Positions 54,607 to 63,260 of a stretch of 64,000 nucleotides of DNA are shown one piece after another. The notes under the pieces were generated by a model. That model had not been told where the DNA came from, made no database searches, and saw only the letters and a program-made list of their open reading frames with translations. The position numbers and the translations under genes were made by a program. How positions within the stretch are numbered: position 1 is the stretch's first letter; every line of letters starts with the position of its first letter. Source of the DNA: Rhodococcus opacus (GTDB lineage: Bacteria; Actinomycetota; Actinomycetes; Mycobacteriales; Mycobacteriaceae); the NCBI RefSeq assembly GCF_012396235.1, contig NZ_JAAXPA010000012.1, positions 1 through 64,000 on the forward strand, given 5' to 3'.

Positions 54607-56522
54607 CGACACCGCGCAACCTCTCCTCACGCTACGAGCTGGGTGAGATTCTCGGCTTCGGTGGCATGTCCGAGGTCCACCTCGCCCGCGACGTCCGGCT
54701 CAGCCGGGACGTCGCGATCAAGGTCCTGCGCGCCGACCTCGCCCGCGACCCCACGTTCTACCTCCGGTTCCGCCGGGAGGCGCAGAACGCCGCGGCGCTG
54801 AATCATCCGGCGATCGTGGCCGTCTACGACACCGGCGAGGCGGAAACCGACGCGGGACCGCTGCCGTACATCGTGATGGAGTACGTCGACGGTGACACGT
54901 TGCGGGACATCGTGCGCGGCGAGGGCCCGATGGCGCCCCGCCGCGCGATGGAGGTCATCTCTGACGTGTGCGCGGCGCTCGACTTCAGCCACCGCAACGG
55001 CATCGTCCACCGCGACGTGAAACCCGCCAACGTGATGATCAACCGGGCGGGCGCGGTGAAGGTGATGGACTTCGGCATCGCGCGAGCGATCTCCGACGCG
55101 TCCAGCCCCATGACGCAGACCGCTGCCGTCATCGGCACCGCCCAGTACCTGTCGCCCGAGCAGGCCCGCGGCGAGCAGGTCGACGCCCGCTCCGACGTGT
55201 ACTCGCTCGGGTGCGTGCTGTTCGAGATCCTCACCGGAGAACCCCCCTTCAAGGGTGACTCCCCGGTCGCGGTCGCGTACCAGCACGTGCGGGAGGACCC
55301 ACAGACCCCGTCCGTGGTCAACCCGGACATTCCGCGTGAGCTCGACTCGGTGATCCTCAAGGCGATGAGCAAGAACCCCGCCAACCGCTACCAGACCGCC
55401 GCGGACATGCGCAGCGACCTGGTCCGGGTACTCGGCGGGCAGCGCCCCAGCGCGCCGATGGTGATGAGCGACGAGGACCGCACCACGATCCTCGGTGCCG
55501 TCGACTCCGGCGCGGGGAACTACCGGCGCCCGCAGTCACCCACCCCGGCCACCGCGTCGAAGACGGACGGCGGCGAGCCCGACAAGAAGAAGAACCCGAT
55601 GCGGGTGGCGTTGATGGCGCTGGGCGCCCTCATCGTCGTCGGCATCGTCGGCGCGTTCCTGTGGTCCGTGGGACCGGGTTCGAAGGCCGATCAGGTAACC
55701 ATGCCGGACGTCACGAACCAGGCCGCGGACGACGCCGAGACGACACTGCAGAACCTCGGTTTCCGCGTCGCCCGGCAGCAGAAACCGGACGCCGTCGTGG
55801 CGACCGGCAACGTCATCACCACCCGGCCCGTCGGCGGGGTGCAGGTCGACGAGGGCAGCACGATCACCCTCGAGGTGTCGTCCGGACCCGAACAGGTGAA
55901 GGTCCCGCGGCTCGCCGGCCTCACCCAGCAGGAAGCGCAGCAGGAGCTGAACGCGGTGGGTCTGCGGCTCGACACCGCCGTCGCCCGCGCACCGTCCGAC
56001 GTGTCCGACGTCGACAAGGTGATCGAGCAGAACCCGTCCTCCGGGGCGAGCATCTCCCTCGACTCCGAGGTCGCCGTCACGCTGGGCACCGGGCCGGAGC
56101 AGATCCGCATCCCCGACGTGACCGGCCAAAAGGTCGAGGTCGCGCAGGCCAACATCGAGGGTGCCGGATTCAAGGTGCAGATCCAGAACATCGATTCCGG
56201 TGTGCCGAAGGGCCAGGTCGTCTCCACCGACCCCGTCGGCGGCTCCACCGCAGCCAAGGGCGACACCATCCAGATCCGGGTGTCGAACGGCAACAATATC
56301 GAGATGCCGGACCTGACCGGCAAGACGGTGTCGCAGGCGCTCGCCGAGCTGCGCAGCGCCGGCTGGAGTGGGTCGTCGAGTTCGATCAATCAGACGCAGA
56401 CGTCCACCCTGGACCCGGAGATGGTCGGCAAGATCATCAGCCAGGAACAGCCGCCGGGATCGGAGATCACCAAGAACGGTGTCGTCTCGGTCGGTGTCGG
56501 CGCGCTGGGCATCCCGCGGTAG
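54603..56522 (+). CDS. pknB: PknB Ser/Thr protein kinase with four PASTA domains
   Basis: 639 aa. The kinase domain (about 10-275) has [41 protein letters not shown] and the activation-loop [20 protein letters not shown]. Basic KKKNP precedes the helix [20 protein letters not shown] (about 336-356). Four PASTA repeats of about 66 aa follow (each with a MPDV/VPRL/IPDV/MPDL start), binding muropeptides or lipid II. It is the essential kinase coordinating growth. Last gene of the operon. Confidence 0.96.
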   Translation: MTTPRNLSSRYELGEILGFGGMSEVHLARDVRLSRDVAIKVLRADLARDPTFYLRFRREAQNAAALNHPAIVAVYDTGEAETDAGPLPYIVMEYVDGDTLRDIVRGEGPMAPRRAMEVISDVCAALDFSHRNGIVHRDVKPANVMINRAGAVKVMDFGIARAISDASSPMTQTAAVIGTAQYLSPEQARGEQVDARSDVYSLGCVLFEILTGEPPFKGDSPVAVAYQHVREDPQTPSVVNPDIPRELDSVILKAMSKNPANRYQTAADMRSDLVRVLGGQRPSAPMVMSDEDRTTILGAVDSGAGNYRRPQSPTPATASKTDGGEPDKKKNPMRVALMALGALIVVGIVGAFLWSVGPGSKADQVTMPDVTNQAADDAETTLQNLGFRVARQQKPDAVVATGNVITTRPVGGVQVDEGSTITLEVSSGPEQVKVPRLAGLTQQEAQQELNAVGLRLDTAVARAPSDVSDVDKVIEQNPSSGASISLDSEVAVTLGTGPEQIRIPDVTGQKVEVAQANIEGAGFKVQIQNIDSGVPKGQVVSTDPVGGSTAAKGDTIQIRVSNGNNIEMPDLTGKTVSQALAELRSAGWSGSSSSINQTQTSTLDPEMVGKIISQEQPPGSEITKNGVVSVGVGALGIPR

Positions 56523-56537
56523 GCGCCTCCGCCGCCT

Positions 56538-56592
56538 GTGCGCCTTTCTGGTTGCGGTAGCTACCACAAAGGCGCACGGGCGCTACGCGCCC
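56538..56592. terminator. Bidirectional terminator between pknB and trpG
   Basis: GTGCGCCTTT (56538-56547) pairs with AAAGGCGCAC (56568-56577); within the loop TGGT/ACCA extends it. A second stem GGGCGC-TAC-GCGCCC (56578-56592) includes the trpG stop codon. The genes converge here. Confidence 0.7.
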
Positions 56593-57236
56593 AGCGCCTG
56601 CGCGACCTCGGTCTCGAGGGTGGCGACGAGGGATTCCTTCGGGGCTTCGCCGCAGACGGTGAGCCAGTTCGCGAGCATGCGGTGCCCACCCTCGGTGAGC
56701 ACGGACTCCGGGTGGAACTGGACGCCGTGGATCGGCAGTTCCCGGTGCCGCATCGCCATGACGATGCCGCTGTCGGTGTGGGCGGTGACCTCGAGTTCGT
56801 CCGGGATGGTGTCTTCCAGGACGGTCAGCGAGTGGTAGCGCGTGGCGGTGAACGGGTCGGGCAGACCCGCGAGTACACCCTCGCCGGTGTGGTGGACGAC
56901 GCTGGTCTTGCCGTGCAGGAGTTCGGGTGCCCGGTCGACGGTCGCGCCGAACGCGGCCCCGATCGCCTGGTGCCCGAGGCACACCCCGAGAAGCGGTGTC
57001 TCGGCGGCGGCGCATGCCGTGACCAGGTCCATCGTCGCGCCTGCCCGCTGCGGTGTGCCGGGGCCGGGGCTCAGCAGAATGCCGTCGAACTCGGCCGCTG
57101 CCGCCGCGACGGCGTCGGGCCCGGTGAGGTTCGGATCGTCGTTGCGCCAGACCACGGCCCGTGTTCCCAGCTGTCCGAGGTACTGCACCAGGTTGAACAC
57201 GAAGCTGTCGTAGTTGTCGACGACGAGAATCCTCAT
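56583..57236 (-). CDS. trpG: Glutamine amidotransferase TrpG/PabA
   Basis: 217 aa. A class I amidotransferase: ILVVDNYDSFVFNLVQYLGQ, the oxyanion LLSPGPGTPQRAG, nucleophile LLGVCLGHQAIGAAFG, and His-Glu in HGVQFHPESVLTEGG. It supplies ammonia to anthranilate or aminodeoxychorismate synthase. As in mycobacteria it sits in the pknB region, away from trp genes, so a role in folate (PabA) is also possible. ATG 57236. Confidence 0.92.
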   Translation of the reverse strand: MRILVVDNYDSFVFNLVQYLGQLGTRAVVWRNDDPNLTGPDAVAAAAAEFDGILLSPGPGTPQRAGATMDLVTACAAAETPLLGVCLGHQAIGAAFGATVDRAPELLHGKTSVVHHTGEGVLAGLPDPFTATRYHSLTVLEDTIPDELEVTAHTDSGIVMAMRHRELPIHGVQFHPESVLTEGGHRMLANWLTVCGEAPKESLVATLETEVAQALGA

Positions 57237-57290
57237 GGAAGCAGGGTATTCTGCCCGCCTCGTGCTCTGCACGGCCGGGGACCGTTCAGG

Positions 57291-57992
57291 TCAGTGCCCT
57301 GCGTAACCGGGCACGGTGAGTTGGCCGGACGCCGCCTCCGAATAGCCGAGGCCGAACCGCGACGCATATTGCTTGAACACCCGGATTCCGGGTTCGTTCG
57401 CGAGCGCCGACTCCAGTCGCGCGGGGTCCCCGATCGCCGACATCACGTACGGCGGGCTGTAGGTGCGGCCGTGCAGCAGCAGGGTGTTGCCGATGCAGCG
57501 CGGCGCCGACGTGTTCACGATCCGCTGGTCCTGCATGCTGATCGCCTCGGCGCCACCCACCCACAGCGCGTTCAGCACGCTCTGGACGTCCTGCTGGTGG
57601 ACGACGAGATCGTCCGGGGACGCGTCGACGGGGTATTTGCCGTCCGCGTCGCGGGGGGCGTCGGTGAGGGTGACGGTGACGCCGGGACCGGTCATCGGCG
57701 TGAGTCCGGCATCCGTGGCGAGCGCCTTGGTGTCGGCGAGCGCCTGCGCGACACCGCTGTCGGACGCGGCGGCGTCCTGCTGCAGCGACTCGACCTGCGC
57801 CGCCAGCCGGTCGCGGGTCTCGGCCACCTGGTCGGTCTCGGACTGCGCGTTCCGCACGAGGTCGGACAGCCGGGTGGAATCGCCGGCGCGGATCTCGTTG
57901 CCGTGCGACACCTGACGGGTGGTGGCCACCAGCAGGCCGGCCACGAGACACACCACCAGCACCGCGATCCGCCAGAAGATCGACCTGGTCAC
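57291..57992 (-). CDS. DUF881 membrane-anchored protein
   Basis: 233 aa from GTG 57992. A single N-terminal helix (IAVLVVCLVAGLLVATTRQV) is followed by a coiled coil (SETDQVAETRDRLAAQVESL) and the DUF881 domain (GPGVTVTLTDAP, VVHQQDVQSVLNALWVGGAE, PPYVMSAIGDPARLESAL). It lies next to crgA, as the equivalent (Rv0012) does in M. tuberculosis, and is probably a division- or wall-linked protein of unknown mechanism. Confidence 0.88.
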   Translation of the reverse strand: MTRSIFWRIAVLVVCLVAGLLVATTRQVSHGNEIRAGDSTRLSDLVRNAQSETDQVAETRDRLAAQVESLQQDAAASDSGVAQALADTKALATDAGLTPMTGPGVTVTLTDAPRDADGKYPVDASPDDLVVHQQDVQSVLNALWVGGAEAISMQDQRIVNTSAPRCIGNTLLLHGRTYSPPYVMSAIGDPARLESALANEPGIRVFKQYASRFGLGYSEAASGQLTVPGYAGH

Positions 57993-58040
57993 CGGTGTTT
58001 CCGTCCCCTCGTCCTCGCCGCGCGAATCGCGGCTACGTTA

Positions 58041-58076
58041 GCGTGTACACACGCAGGTATTTCCGAATCTACCTGC
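58041..58076. promoter_or_regulatory. Inverted repeats upstream of crgA
   Basis: GCAGGTA (58053-58059) and TACCTGC (58070-58076) form an inverted repeat with 10-nt spacing, next to GCGTGTACACACGC, which has an 8-bp palindromic core (GTGTACAC). They lie between the divergent DUF881 and crgA genes and may be an operator or leader hairpin. Confidence 0.4.
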
Positions 58077-58111
58077 CCACATTCCCGTAGAGCCGCACGA
58101 ACGAGGACGTC

Positions 58112-58375
58112 ATGCCGAAGTCGAAGGTCCGAAAGAAGACCGATTACACGATCAACCCTGCGAGCCGCACCCCGGTGAAGGTGAAGGCCGGCCCCTCCAG
58201 CACCCTGTACGTCTCGGTGATGCTCGGGTTCATGCTGGTCGGGCTGGTGTGGCTGCTCGTCTACTACCTGGCCGCCGACCAGCTCGAGTGGATGAACAAC
58301 CTCGGTGCCTACAACTTCCTCATCGGATTCGGCTTCATGGTGGTCGGTCTGATCATGACGATGCGCTGGCGTTGA
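58112..58375 (+). CDS. crgA: CrgA cell-division regulator
   Basis: 87 aa. It has a basic N-terminus ([20 protein letters not shown]), then two helices ([20 protein letters not shown] and [18 protein letters not shown]) separated by a short loop, as in CrgA/UPF0233. CrgA recruits FtsI/PBPB and interacts with FtsZ, FtsQ and CwsA at the septum. AACGAGGACGTC precedes the ATG. Confidence 0.95.
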   Translation: MPKSKVRKKTDYTINPASRTPVKVKAGPSSTLYVSVMLGFMLVGLVWLLVYYLAADQLEWMNNLGAYNFLIGFGFMVVGLIMTMRWR

Positions 58376-58409
58376 CGATCACAATTACACCGATGTCATT
58401 CATCCCCAA

Positions 58410-58431
58410 TGTGGACAACCCCTGTGGATAG
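58410..58431 (-). promoter_or_regulatory. Pair of DnaA-box-like 9-mers
   Basis: TGTGGACAA (58410-58418) is the reverse complement of the actinobacterial box TTGTCCACA, exact. TGTGGATAG (58423-58431) differs from the classical TTATCCACA complement by one base. Both have the same orientation, 13 bp apart, just upstream of the PH-protein gene. Confidence 0.5.
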
Positions 58432-58448
58432 CCGCAGGTCGAGTGCTG

Positions 58449-58901
58449 ATGTCTGCTGACGAGGCGCCGTTGGAGTGGTCGACGCCCCTCGGCGCGGTGA
58501 TCGCGCTCGCTGCGGGCGGAGTCGCGTTGGGGGTCGCGGGACTTGCCGTGTCGACCGAGCCGGCGGGCCGTGTTCTCGTGTGCGTCGCCGCCCTCGGGCT
58601 GCTGCTGACCGCCGCGTCGGCGCTCCGGCAACGCCCCCGTCTCGCCGTCGACAAGGAGTGCGGCGGGATCGTGGTGAACCGGCTGAGAGGCCGCCACAGG
58701 TATGCCCGCTCGGAGATCGACCGCGCGCGACTCGTGCGCTACCCCCGGCTGGGTCGCCGGGTGCCGATGCTCGAGATCGACATCCGCACCGAGGACGGCA
58801 CCGAACGCCTCCTGATCTTCGGCCGCTGGGATCTCGGCACCAATCCGGAGGACGTGTTCGACGCCCTCGCGGTGCATCGTCTGGTGGGCCGGGGTCAGTA
58901 G
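58449..58901 (+). CDS. PH-domain-like membrane protein (Rv0010c type)
   Basis: 150 aa. Two helices (LGAVIALAAGGVALGVAGLAV and VLVCVAALGLLLTAASAL) precede a bacterial PH-like domain (LAVDKECGGIVVNRLRGRHR, MLEIDIRTEDGTERLLIFG). In mycobacteria the counterpart also lies between crgA and ppiA. Function unknown. ATG 58449 is used; GTG 58443 would add two residues. It overlaps the convergent rhomboid gene by 7 bp. Confidence 0.82.
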   Translation: MSADEAPLEWSTPLGAVIALAAGGVALGVAGLAVSTEPAGRVLVCVAALGLLLTAASALRQRPRLAVDKECGGIVVNRLRGRHRYARSEIDRARLVRYPRLGRRVPMLEIDIRTEDGTERLLIFGRWDLGTNPEDVFDALAVHRLVGRGQ

Positions 58902-59812
58902 CCGAAGCTCGCGCGGAGCTGCAGGGTGCGGACCGCGATGACGGCCAGCGGCACCAGCACCACGACGCCGAGGCAGATCCAGCCGACGGTGATTGCCTTC
59001 TCCCGGTTGTTCCCGGCGCCCAGCAGCTGGGGTCCGTAGAGAATTCCCGCGGTGGCCGCGGCTCCGGCGACCAGGCCGCCGAGATGCCCCCACAGTGAGA
59101 TGCCGGGGATCGTGATGCTGATGATCACGTTGACGGCGATCACCGAGATCACCGGTGCGGGGCTGCGTCGCAGCCGCAGGAGGATGACGGCCTGAGCGCC
59201 CATCAGTCCGAAGACGGCGCCCGACGCCCCCGCGGTGACCGCGCCGAGCTGGAACAGCATCACTGCGGCGGAACCGCCGAGCAGGGACACGAAGTACACG
59301 CAGGCGTAGCGGGCGCGGCCGAGGACCAGTTCGGTGTCGCGGCCGATCACCCACAGCGCGAACATGTTGACGGCCAGGTGAATGATGCCGAAGTGGAGGA
59401 ATCCGCTGCCGAGCACGCGGACGATCTGCCCGTCCACGACAGCGGGTGGGAACAGCGCCCAGTCCGCGAAGAGCTTCGATCCCGCCTGGTTCTGCATGAT
59501 GCTGCGGGACTGCGCCGCGGTGATCAGGAAGATGCCGACGTTCACGGCCATCAGGATGTACGTCACGAGCGGCACCGCACGCTGCGTGGTCACGGCGCCG
59601 GCGACGTTGCGAACCTGACGGACATCACGCTGCCCGGCGGCCACACAGTCGACACACTGGTAGCCGACGGCTGCTTCGCGCAGGCATTCGGGGCACGCGG
59701 GACGACCGCACCGATTGCACGACAGTGCAGTGGGCCGATCGGGGTGGCGGACGCACCGCGGCTGGGGCGGAGTGCCCTCGTTCGCGGCACCGCCCCAGCC
59801 GGGGTTGGTCAT
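58895..59812 (-). CDS. Rhomboid intramembrane serine protease with N-terminal zinc finger
   Basis: 305 aa. An N-terminal B-box-like Cys/His finger (CVRHPDRPTALSCNRCGRPA, CVDCV) is followed by about seven helices with HFGIIHLAVNMFALW, the catalytic Ser in GAVTAGASGAVFGLMGAQ and His in ISLWGHLGGLVAG. It cleaves membrane proteins within the bilayer; substrates unknown. It sits between the PH-protein and ppiA genes, a place with no rhomboid in M. tuberculosis. Confidence 0.92.
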   Translation of the reverse strand: MTNPGWGGAANEGTPPQPRCVRHPDRPTALSCNRCGRPACPECLREAAVGYQCVDCVAAGQRDVRQVRNVAGAVTTQRAVPLVTYILMAVNVGIFLITAAQSRSIMQNQAGSKLFADWALFPPAVVDGQIVRVLGSGFLHFGIIHLAVNMFALWVIGRDTELVLGRARYACVYFVSLLGGSAAVMLFQLGAVTAGASGAVFGLMGAQAVILLRLRRSPAPVISVIAVNVIISITIPGISLWGHLGGLVAGAAATAGILYGPQLLGAGNNREKAITVGWICLGVVVLVPLAVIAVRTLQLRASFGY

Positions 59813-59825
59813 GTGCTGCGGTTCC

Positions 59826-60353
59826 CTACGCGATGGTGACGCTGTTGATCACGACCGGCTCGAGCGGACGGTCCGCGCGATCCGTCGCAGTGGTCGAGAT
59901 GGCGTCGACGACCTTCTTCGACTCCTCGTCGACGACCTCACCGAAGATGGTGTGGCGACGGTTGAGGTGCGGGGTCGGGCCGGTGGTGATGAAGAACTGC
60001 GAACCGTTGGTTCCCGGGCCTGCATTCGCCATGGCCAGGATGTACGCGCGGTCGAACTGCAGTTCCGGGTGGAACTCGTCGCCGAACTTGTAGCCCGGGC
60101 CACCGGCGCCGGTACCCGTGGGGTCGCCGCCCTGGATCATGAATCCGTCGATGACGCGGTGGAAGACGGCGCCGTCGTAGAACGGTCCGGAGTCGGTGCC
60201 ACCGGCGTTGGCGGTGCTGTAGTCCTTCGAACCGTTGGCCAGGCCGACGAAGTTCTCGACGGTCTTGGGCGCGTGGTTGCCGAACAGCGCGATCTTGATG
60301 TCGCCGCGGTTGGTGTGCAGCGTTGCGGTTGCGGTCTGATGAGGTGAAGTCAC
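59826..60353 (-). CDS. ppiA: Cyclophilin-type peptidyl-prolyl isomerase
   Basis: 175 aa from GTG 60353. ATLHTNRGDIKIALFGNHAP, FHRVIDGFMIQGGDPTGTG (catalytic Arg), ILAMANAGPGTNGSQFFIT and LNRRHTIFGEV are the cyclophilin A signature. It is cytosolic, with no signal peptide, and catalyses proline isomerisation in protein folding. Its place beside cwsA and crgA matches Rv0009. Confidence 0.95.
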   Translation of the reverse strand: MTSPHQTATATLHTNRGDIKIALFGNHAPKTVENFVGLANGSKDYSTANAGGTDSGPFYDGAVFHRVIDGFMIQGGDPTGTGAGGPGYKFGDEFHPELQFDRAYILAMANAGPGTNGSQFFITTGPTPHLNRRHTIFGEVVDEESKKVVDAISTTATDRADRPLEPVVINSVTIA

Positions 60354-60453
60354 ACCACCATGTTGCCATTGTGGGGTTCCGTGTGGTTCCGCCGCGGTGA
60401 CTCGAGTCCTTCGGATCGGTTCGTGCTCCCGGTTCTTGTGACAAAGTGGGGAC

Positions 60454-61014
60454 ATGACACGAGCGACGGAGTCCCTCACGAATCTGCTTCCGACCGAACG
60501 CGCCGAGACCCTGCAGGAGCAGGTCTCCGAACGAGTCGAGACCGCTCTGGCCCACGTCGAGGATTCGGCTTCCCGCGTCAAGGAATCCGAGGCTGTCGAT
60601 CAGGCGCGGCGCTACGCAAGCTCGGCGGCACTCGCCACGGCTCGCGGCGCCGGCCAGCTCAGTCTGTTCCTCGGCCGTCAGGGTGCCTCGCTGGCCAAGA
60701 AGGGCTACGAACGCGCCCGGACCGTGCCGGTGAAGAAGGTCGCCCAGGATGTCGTTCGTCCCCTGACCTCGGCCGCGGCGCCGGTCGAGGAGAAGAAGTC
60801 GCGGAAGGGCCGTCGCATCGCGATCATCGTCCTCGTGGGTGCCTCTGTGGCCGGGGGGGCGGTGTTCTTCAAGAGCCGCCGCCGCGAGCAGCCGCGGGTC
60901 GCGTCCGCTCCCCCGAACCTGCGCGACCTCGACAGCACGAACACGCAGGAGCCCACGCCGCCCACGGCGACGAAGCCCCTCACCGCAACCGACCCGTCAC
61001 TCCCCGGCCAGTAG
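60454..61014 (+). CDS. cwsA: CwsA-like cell-wall synthesis protein
   Basis: 186 aa. A long helical, charged N-terminal region (LQEQVSERVETALAHVEDSA) and a basic stretch (EEKKSRKGRR) precede a single helix (IAIIVLVGASVAGGAVFFKS) and a short Pro/Thr-rich tail. Position next to ppiA and divergent to it corresponds to Rv0008c CwsA, which binds CrgA and Wag31 at poles and septa. Sequence alone would give only a weak call; synteny raises it. Confidence 0.75.
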   Translation: MTRATESLTNLLPTERAETLQEQVSERVETALAHVEDSASRVKESEAVDQARRYASSAALATARGAGQLSLFLGRQGASLAKKGYERARTVPVKKVAQDVVRPLTSAAAPVEEKKSRKGRRIAIIVLVGASVAGGAVFFKSRRREQPRVASAPPNLRDLDSTNTQEPTPPTATKPLTATDPSLPGQ

Positions 61015-61174
61015 GGCGCGCGCTCGCTCGGTGTGGCCCGGCGCCAGCCGGGCGGCTGCAGGATCGGTCGGCACGGTCTCCGGCATCTGCGAATCCTTTC
61101 GTTTCACGGCTTGTACCAGGGGTATCCCGCAGGCAGATGCGCACCAGCGCGAGGATCCGTTCCGAGGAGCAGAC

Positions 61175-61639
61175 ATGACCGCCAGACGTATCGTCCACCG
61201 TATCGCCGCCGTCGCGTTTCCGATCGCCGCCACCGCGGCTGTGCTGACGGCCGGCCCCGCCGGCGCCGACCCGCCCCACCCGTTCGGCGGACCGGCTCTG
61301 ACCATCGGATGCCCGAACCAGGGCAGCCTGATGTCGTTGACGGCGCTCACCGGACAGTCCGGGCCGGAGGCGTCGCCGCCCATCGCCGACGGCGACATCC
61401 GGTTCGAGTCACGCCCCGCCGCAGCACCGATTCCGGCAGCCGCGCAGGTCACCGTGGCCTGGGTCAACACCGACAGCGGACGGTCGGGGGTCGTGAACCT
61501 CGGCGGTGTCTACCCCTTCCTGTCCGCGACGGTGAACACCGGCGTCGGGAACGTGGTGGCGACGGCGTTCGGATCGATCAACTTCGGCAGTAGCCCGATC
61601 TGCCAGGCGAACCCGGCCATCGGCACGTTCATTGCCTGA
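61175..61639 (+). CDS. Small secreted protein
   Basis: 154 aa from ATG 61175 with GAGGAGC upstream. The signal peptide is RRIVHRIAAVAFPIAATAAV followed by LTAGPAGA|DPP. The mature part is beta-rich with two Cys (TIGCPNQG and PICQANPA) that may form a disulfide, and a VTVAWVNTDSGRSGVVNLGG core. No recognised family. It overlaps the convergent regulator by 11 bp. Confidence 0.75.
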   Translation: MTARRIVHRIAAVAFPIAATAAVLTAGPAGADPPHPFGGPALTIGCPNQGSLMSLTALTGQSGPEASPPIADGDIRFESRPAAAPIPAAAQVTVAWVNTDSGRSGVVNLGGVYPFLSATVNTGVGNVVATAFGSINFGSSPICQANPAIGTFIA

Positions 61640-62600
61640 GTTCGGCCGCGTTGCAGCCGAACCGGCGCCGATAGTCGGCCGGTGCGACGCCGACCACCCG
61701 GTTGAAGTGGTGACGTAGAAGCGCACCGGACCCGAATCCGCTGCGTCTCGAGATCGCCTCGAGACCGAGGTCGGTGCCCTCGAGTAGTTGCCGTGCGTAG
61801 AGGACCCGCTGCGTCGTCAGCCACTTCACGGGGGTGGTGCCCGTCTCGGCCGCGAACTTGCGTGCGAAGGTGCGCGTCGACATGGACGAGCGCGCCGCGA
61901 GCTCGTCGACCGTGTGCGGCAGCTCGAGATTCTCGCTCATCCACGCCATCGTCTCGCTCAGACTGTCCGACGTGCACGCGACCACCGGCTGTTCGATGAA
62001 CTGCCGCTGTCCCCCGTCGCGTTGCGGCGGCACGACCATCCTCCGGGCGATCGTATTGGCGACGGTGGAACCGAGCTCCCGGCGGACCACGTGCAGGCAG
62101 GCGTCGATGCCTGCCGCGGTGCCCGCACTGGTGACGAGGTTGCCCTCGTCGACGAACAGGACGTCGGGGTCGACGGTTGCCGTCGGGAACCGGGTGGCCA
62201 GTTCGTCGACGTACTCCCAGTGGGTGGTGCACTTGCGTCCGGCCAGCAGTCCCGCCTCGCCGAGCAGGAATACACCCGAGCACAGGCTGAGGACGATGGC
62301 ACCGGCATTCGCGGCCGCACGCACCGCGTCAAGCGCCTCCACCGGGAAGTCGGACTGCGCCCCCGGCGGCGGGACGACGACGAGATCTGCGTCGCGCAGG
62401 AAGTCCAGCCCGAAGTCGGCGGAGAGCGTCAGTCCCGGTGTGATCGACGCGAGCGGTTCGCCGGGACGGATCCCGCAGATCCGGAAGTCGAACGGCGGAA
62501 CCCCGTGTTCGGTGCGGTCGATTCCGAACACTTCACAGACCACCCCGAACTCGAACATCGAGACACGGTCGAGGAGGAGCGTCGCGACCTTGAAGATCAT
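61629..62600 (-). CDS. GlxA-type AraC transcriptional regulator
   Basis: 323 aa. A DJ-1/PfpI-like domain (residues 1-185, with LSLCSGVFLLGEAGLLAGRK at the nucleophile elbow Cys) is followed by two AraC HTH units (TVDELAARSSMSTRTFARKF, GLEAISRRSGFGSGALLRHH). Such regulators sense amides or nucleotides and control catabolic genes. Target unknown. Confidence 0.93.
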   Translation of the reverse strand: MIFKVATLLLDRVSMFEFGVVCEVFGIDRTEHGVPPFDFRICGIRPGEPLASITPGLTLSADFGLDFLRDADLVVVPPPGAQSDFPVEALDAVRAAANAGAIVLSLCSGVFLLGEAGLLAGRKCTTHWEYVDELATRFPTATVDPDVLFVDEGNLVTSAGTAAGIDACLHVVRRELGSTVANTIARRMVVPPQRDGGQRQFIEQPVVACTSDSLSETMAWMSENLELPHTVDELAARSSMSTRTFARKFAAETGTTPVKWLTTQRVLYARQLLEGTDLGLEAISRRSGFGSGALLRHHFNRVVGVAPADYRRRFGCNAAELRQ

Positions 62601-62650
62601 GACCCCACTCTAATTGGCGACATCTTGTCGGACCATGTCGGAACGGCCAG

Positions 62651-63241
62651 TCATTCGCGGACCGGCCCACAGATCGACACGAGCGCACGCGCCAGCGTGG
62701 CCTGATGCAGCGGGTCGAGGCGTTGTTCGGCCGCCACCGCGACCGTGGCGTCGACGAGCGCGGGCACGCACCCCGGACCGGCGAGCACGGCCTCCTGTTC
62801 GCGCAGCTGCAGGAGTATGTCCGAGTTCCGGCGGTCGATCACCGGACGAACCTGTGTCAGGTCGGGCCGGACAGTCGGCGCCGCACCGGGCGCGACGCTC
62901 CACCAGGCGAAGAGGGCCCGCTGCACCTCCTTGTTGGCCTCGATCTGGTCCCGGAAGACCTGCTGCACCCGCGCCGCGCTCAGGCCCTCGTCGGCGGCCT
63001 GCGTGGCGACCGCATTCAGAACCTGCGCCTCGCGCGCGGGATCGTCGATCGGTGACGGGGTGCCCCACTTGGCCGCCGCCACCGCGTCGGCCGTGGCGAG
63101 GCGCAGCGAGACCGCCCGGGCGATCGGTTCCAGTGGTCGGGTCTGCGCACCCGCGGGCGCGGTACCGCCTGCCGTCAGTAGCCCGAGCATCACCGCGGCG
63201 ACGGCCGCGCGGCGGGCGAGTGCTGGCCGGACCGTGGTCAT
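62651..63241 (-). CDS. Secreted chorismate mutase
   Basis: 196 aa. A signal peptide (ARRAAVAAVMLGLLTAGGTA, cleavage near AGA|Q) is followed by an all-helical AroQ-gamma type domain: ARAVSLRLATADAVAAAKWG, RVQQVFRDQIEANKEVQRAL and two Cys (GCVPAL and SICG), as in M. tuberculosis Rv1885c. It would convert chorismate to prephenate outside the cytoplasm; why is not known for any of these secreted enzymes. Confidence 0.9.
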   Translation of the reverse strand: MTTVRPALARRAAVAAVMLGLLTAGGTAPAGAQTRPLEPIARAVSLRLATADAVAAAKWGTPSPIDDPAREAQVLNAVATQAADEGLSAARVQQVFRDQIEANKEVQRALFAWWSVAPGAAPTVRPDLTQVRPVIDRRNSDILLQLREQEAVLAGPGCVPALVDATVAVAAEQRLDPLHQATLARALVSICGPVRE

Positions 63242-63260
63242 GGTGCGAGTGTAGGGCCGG

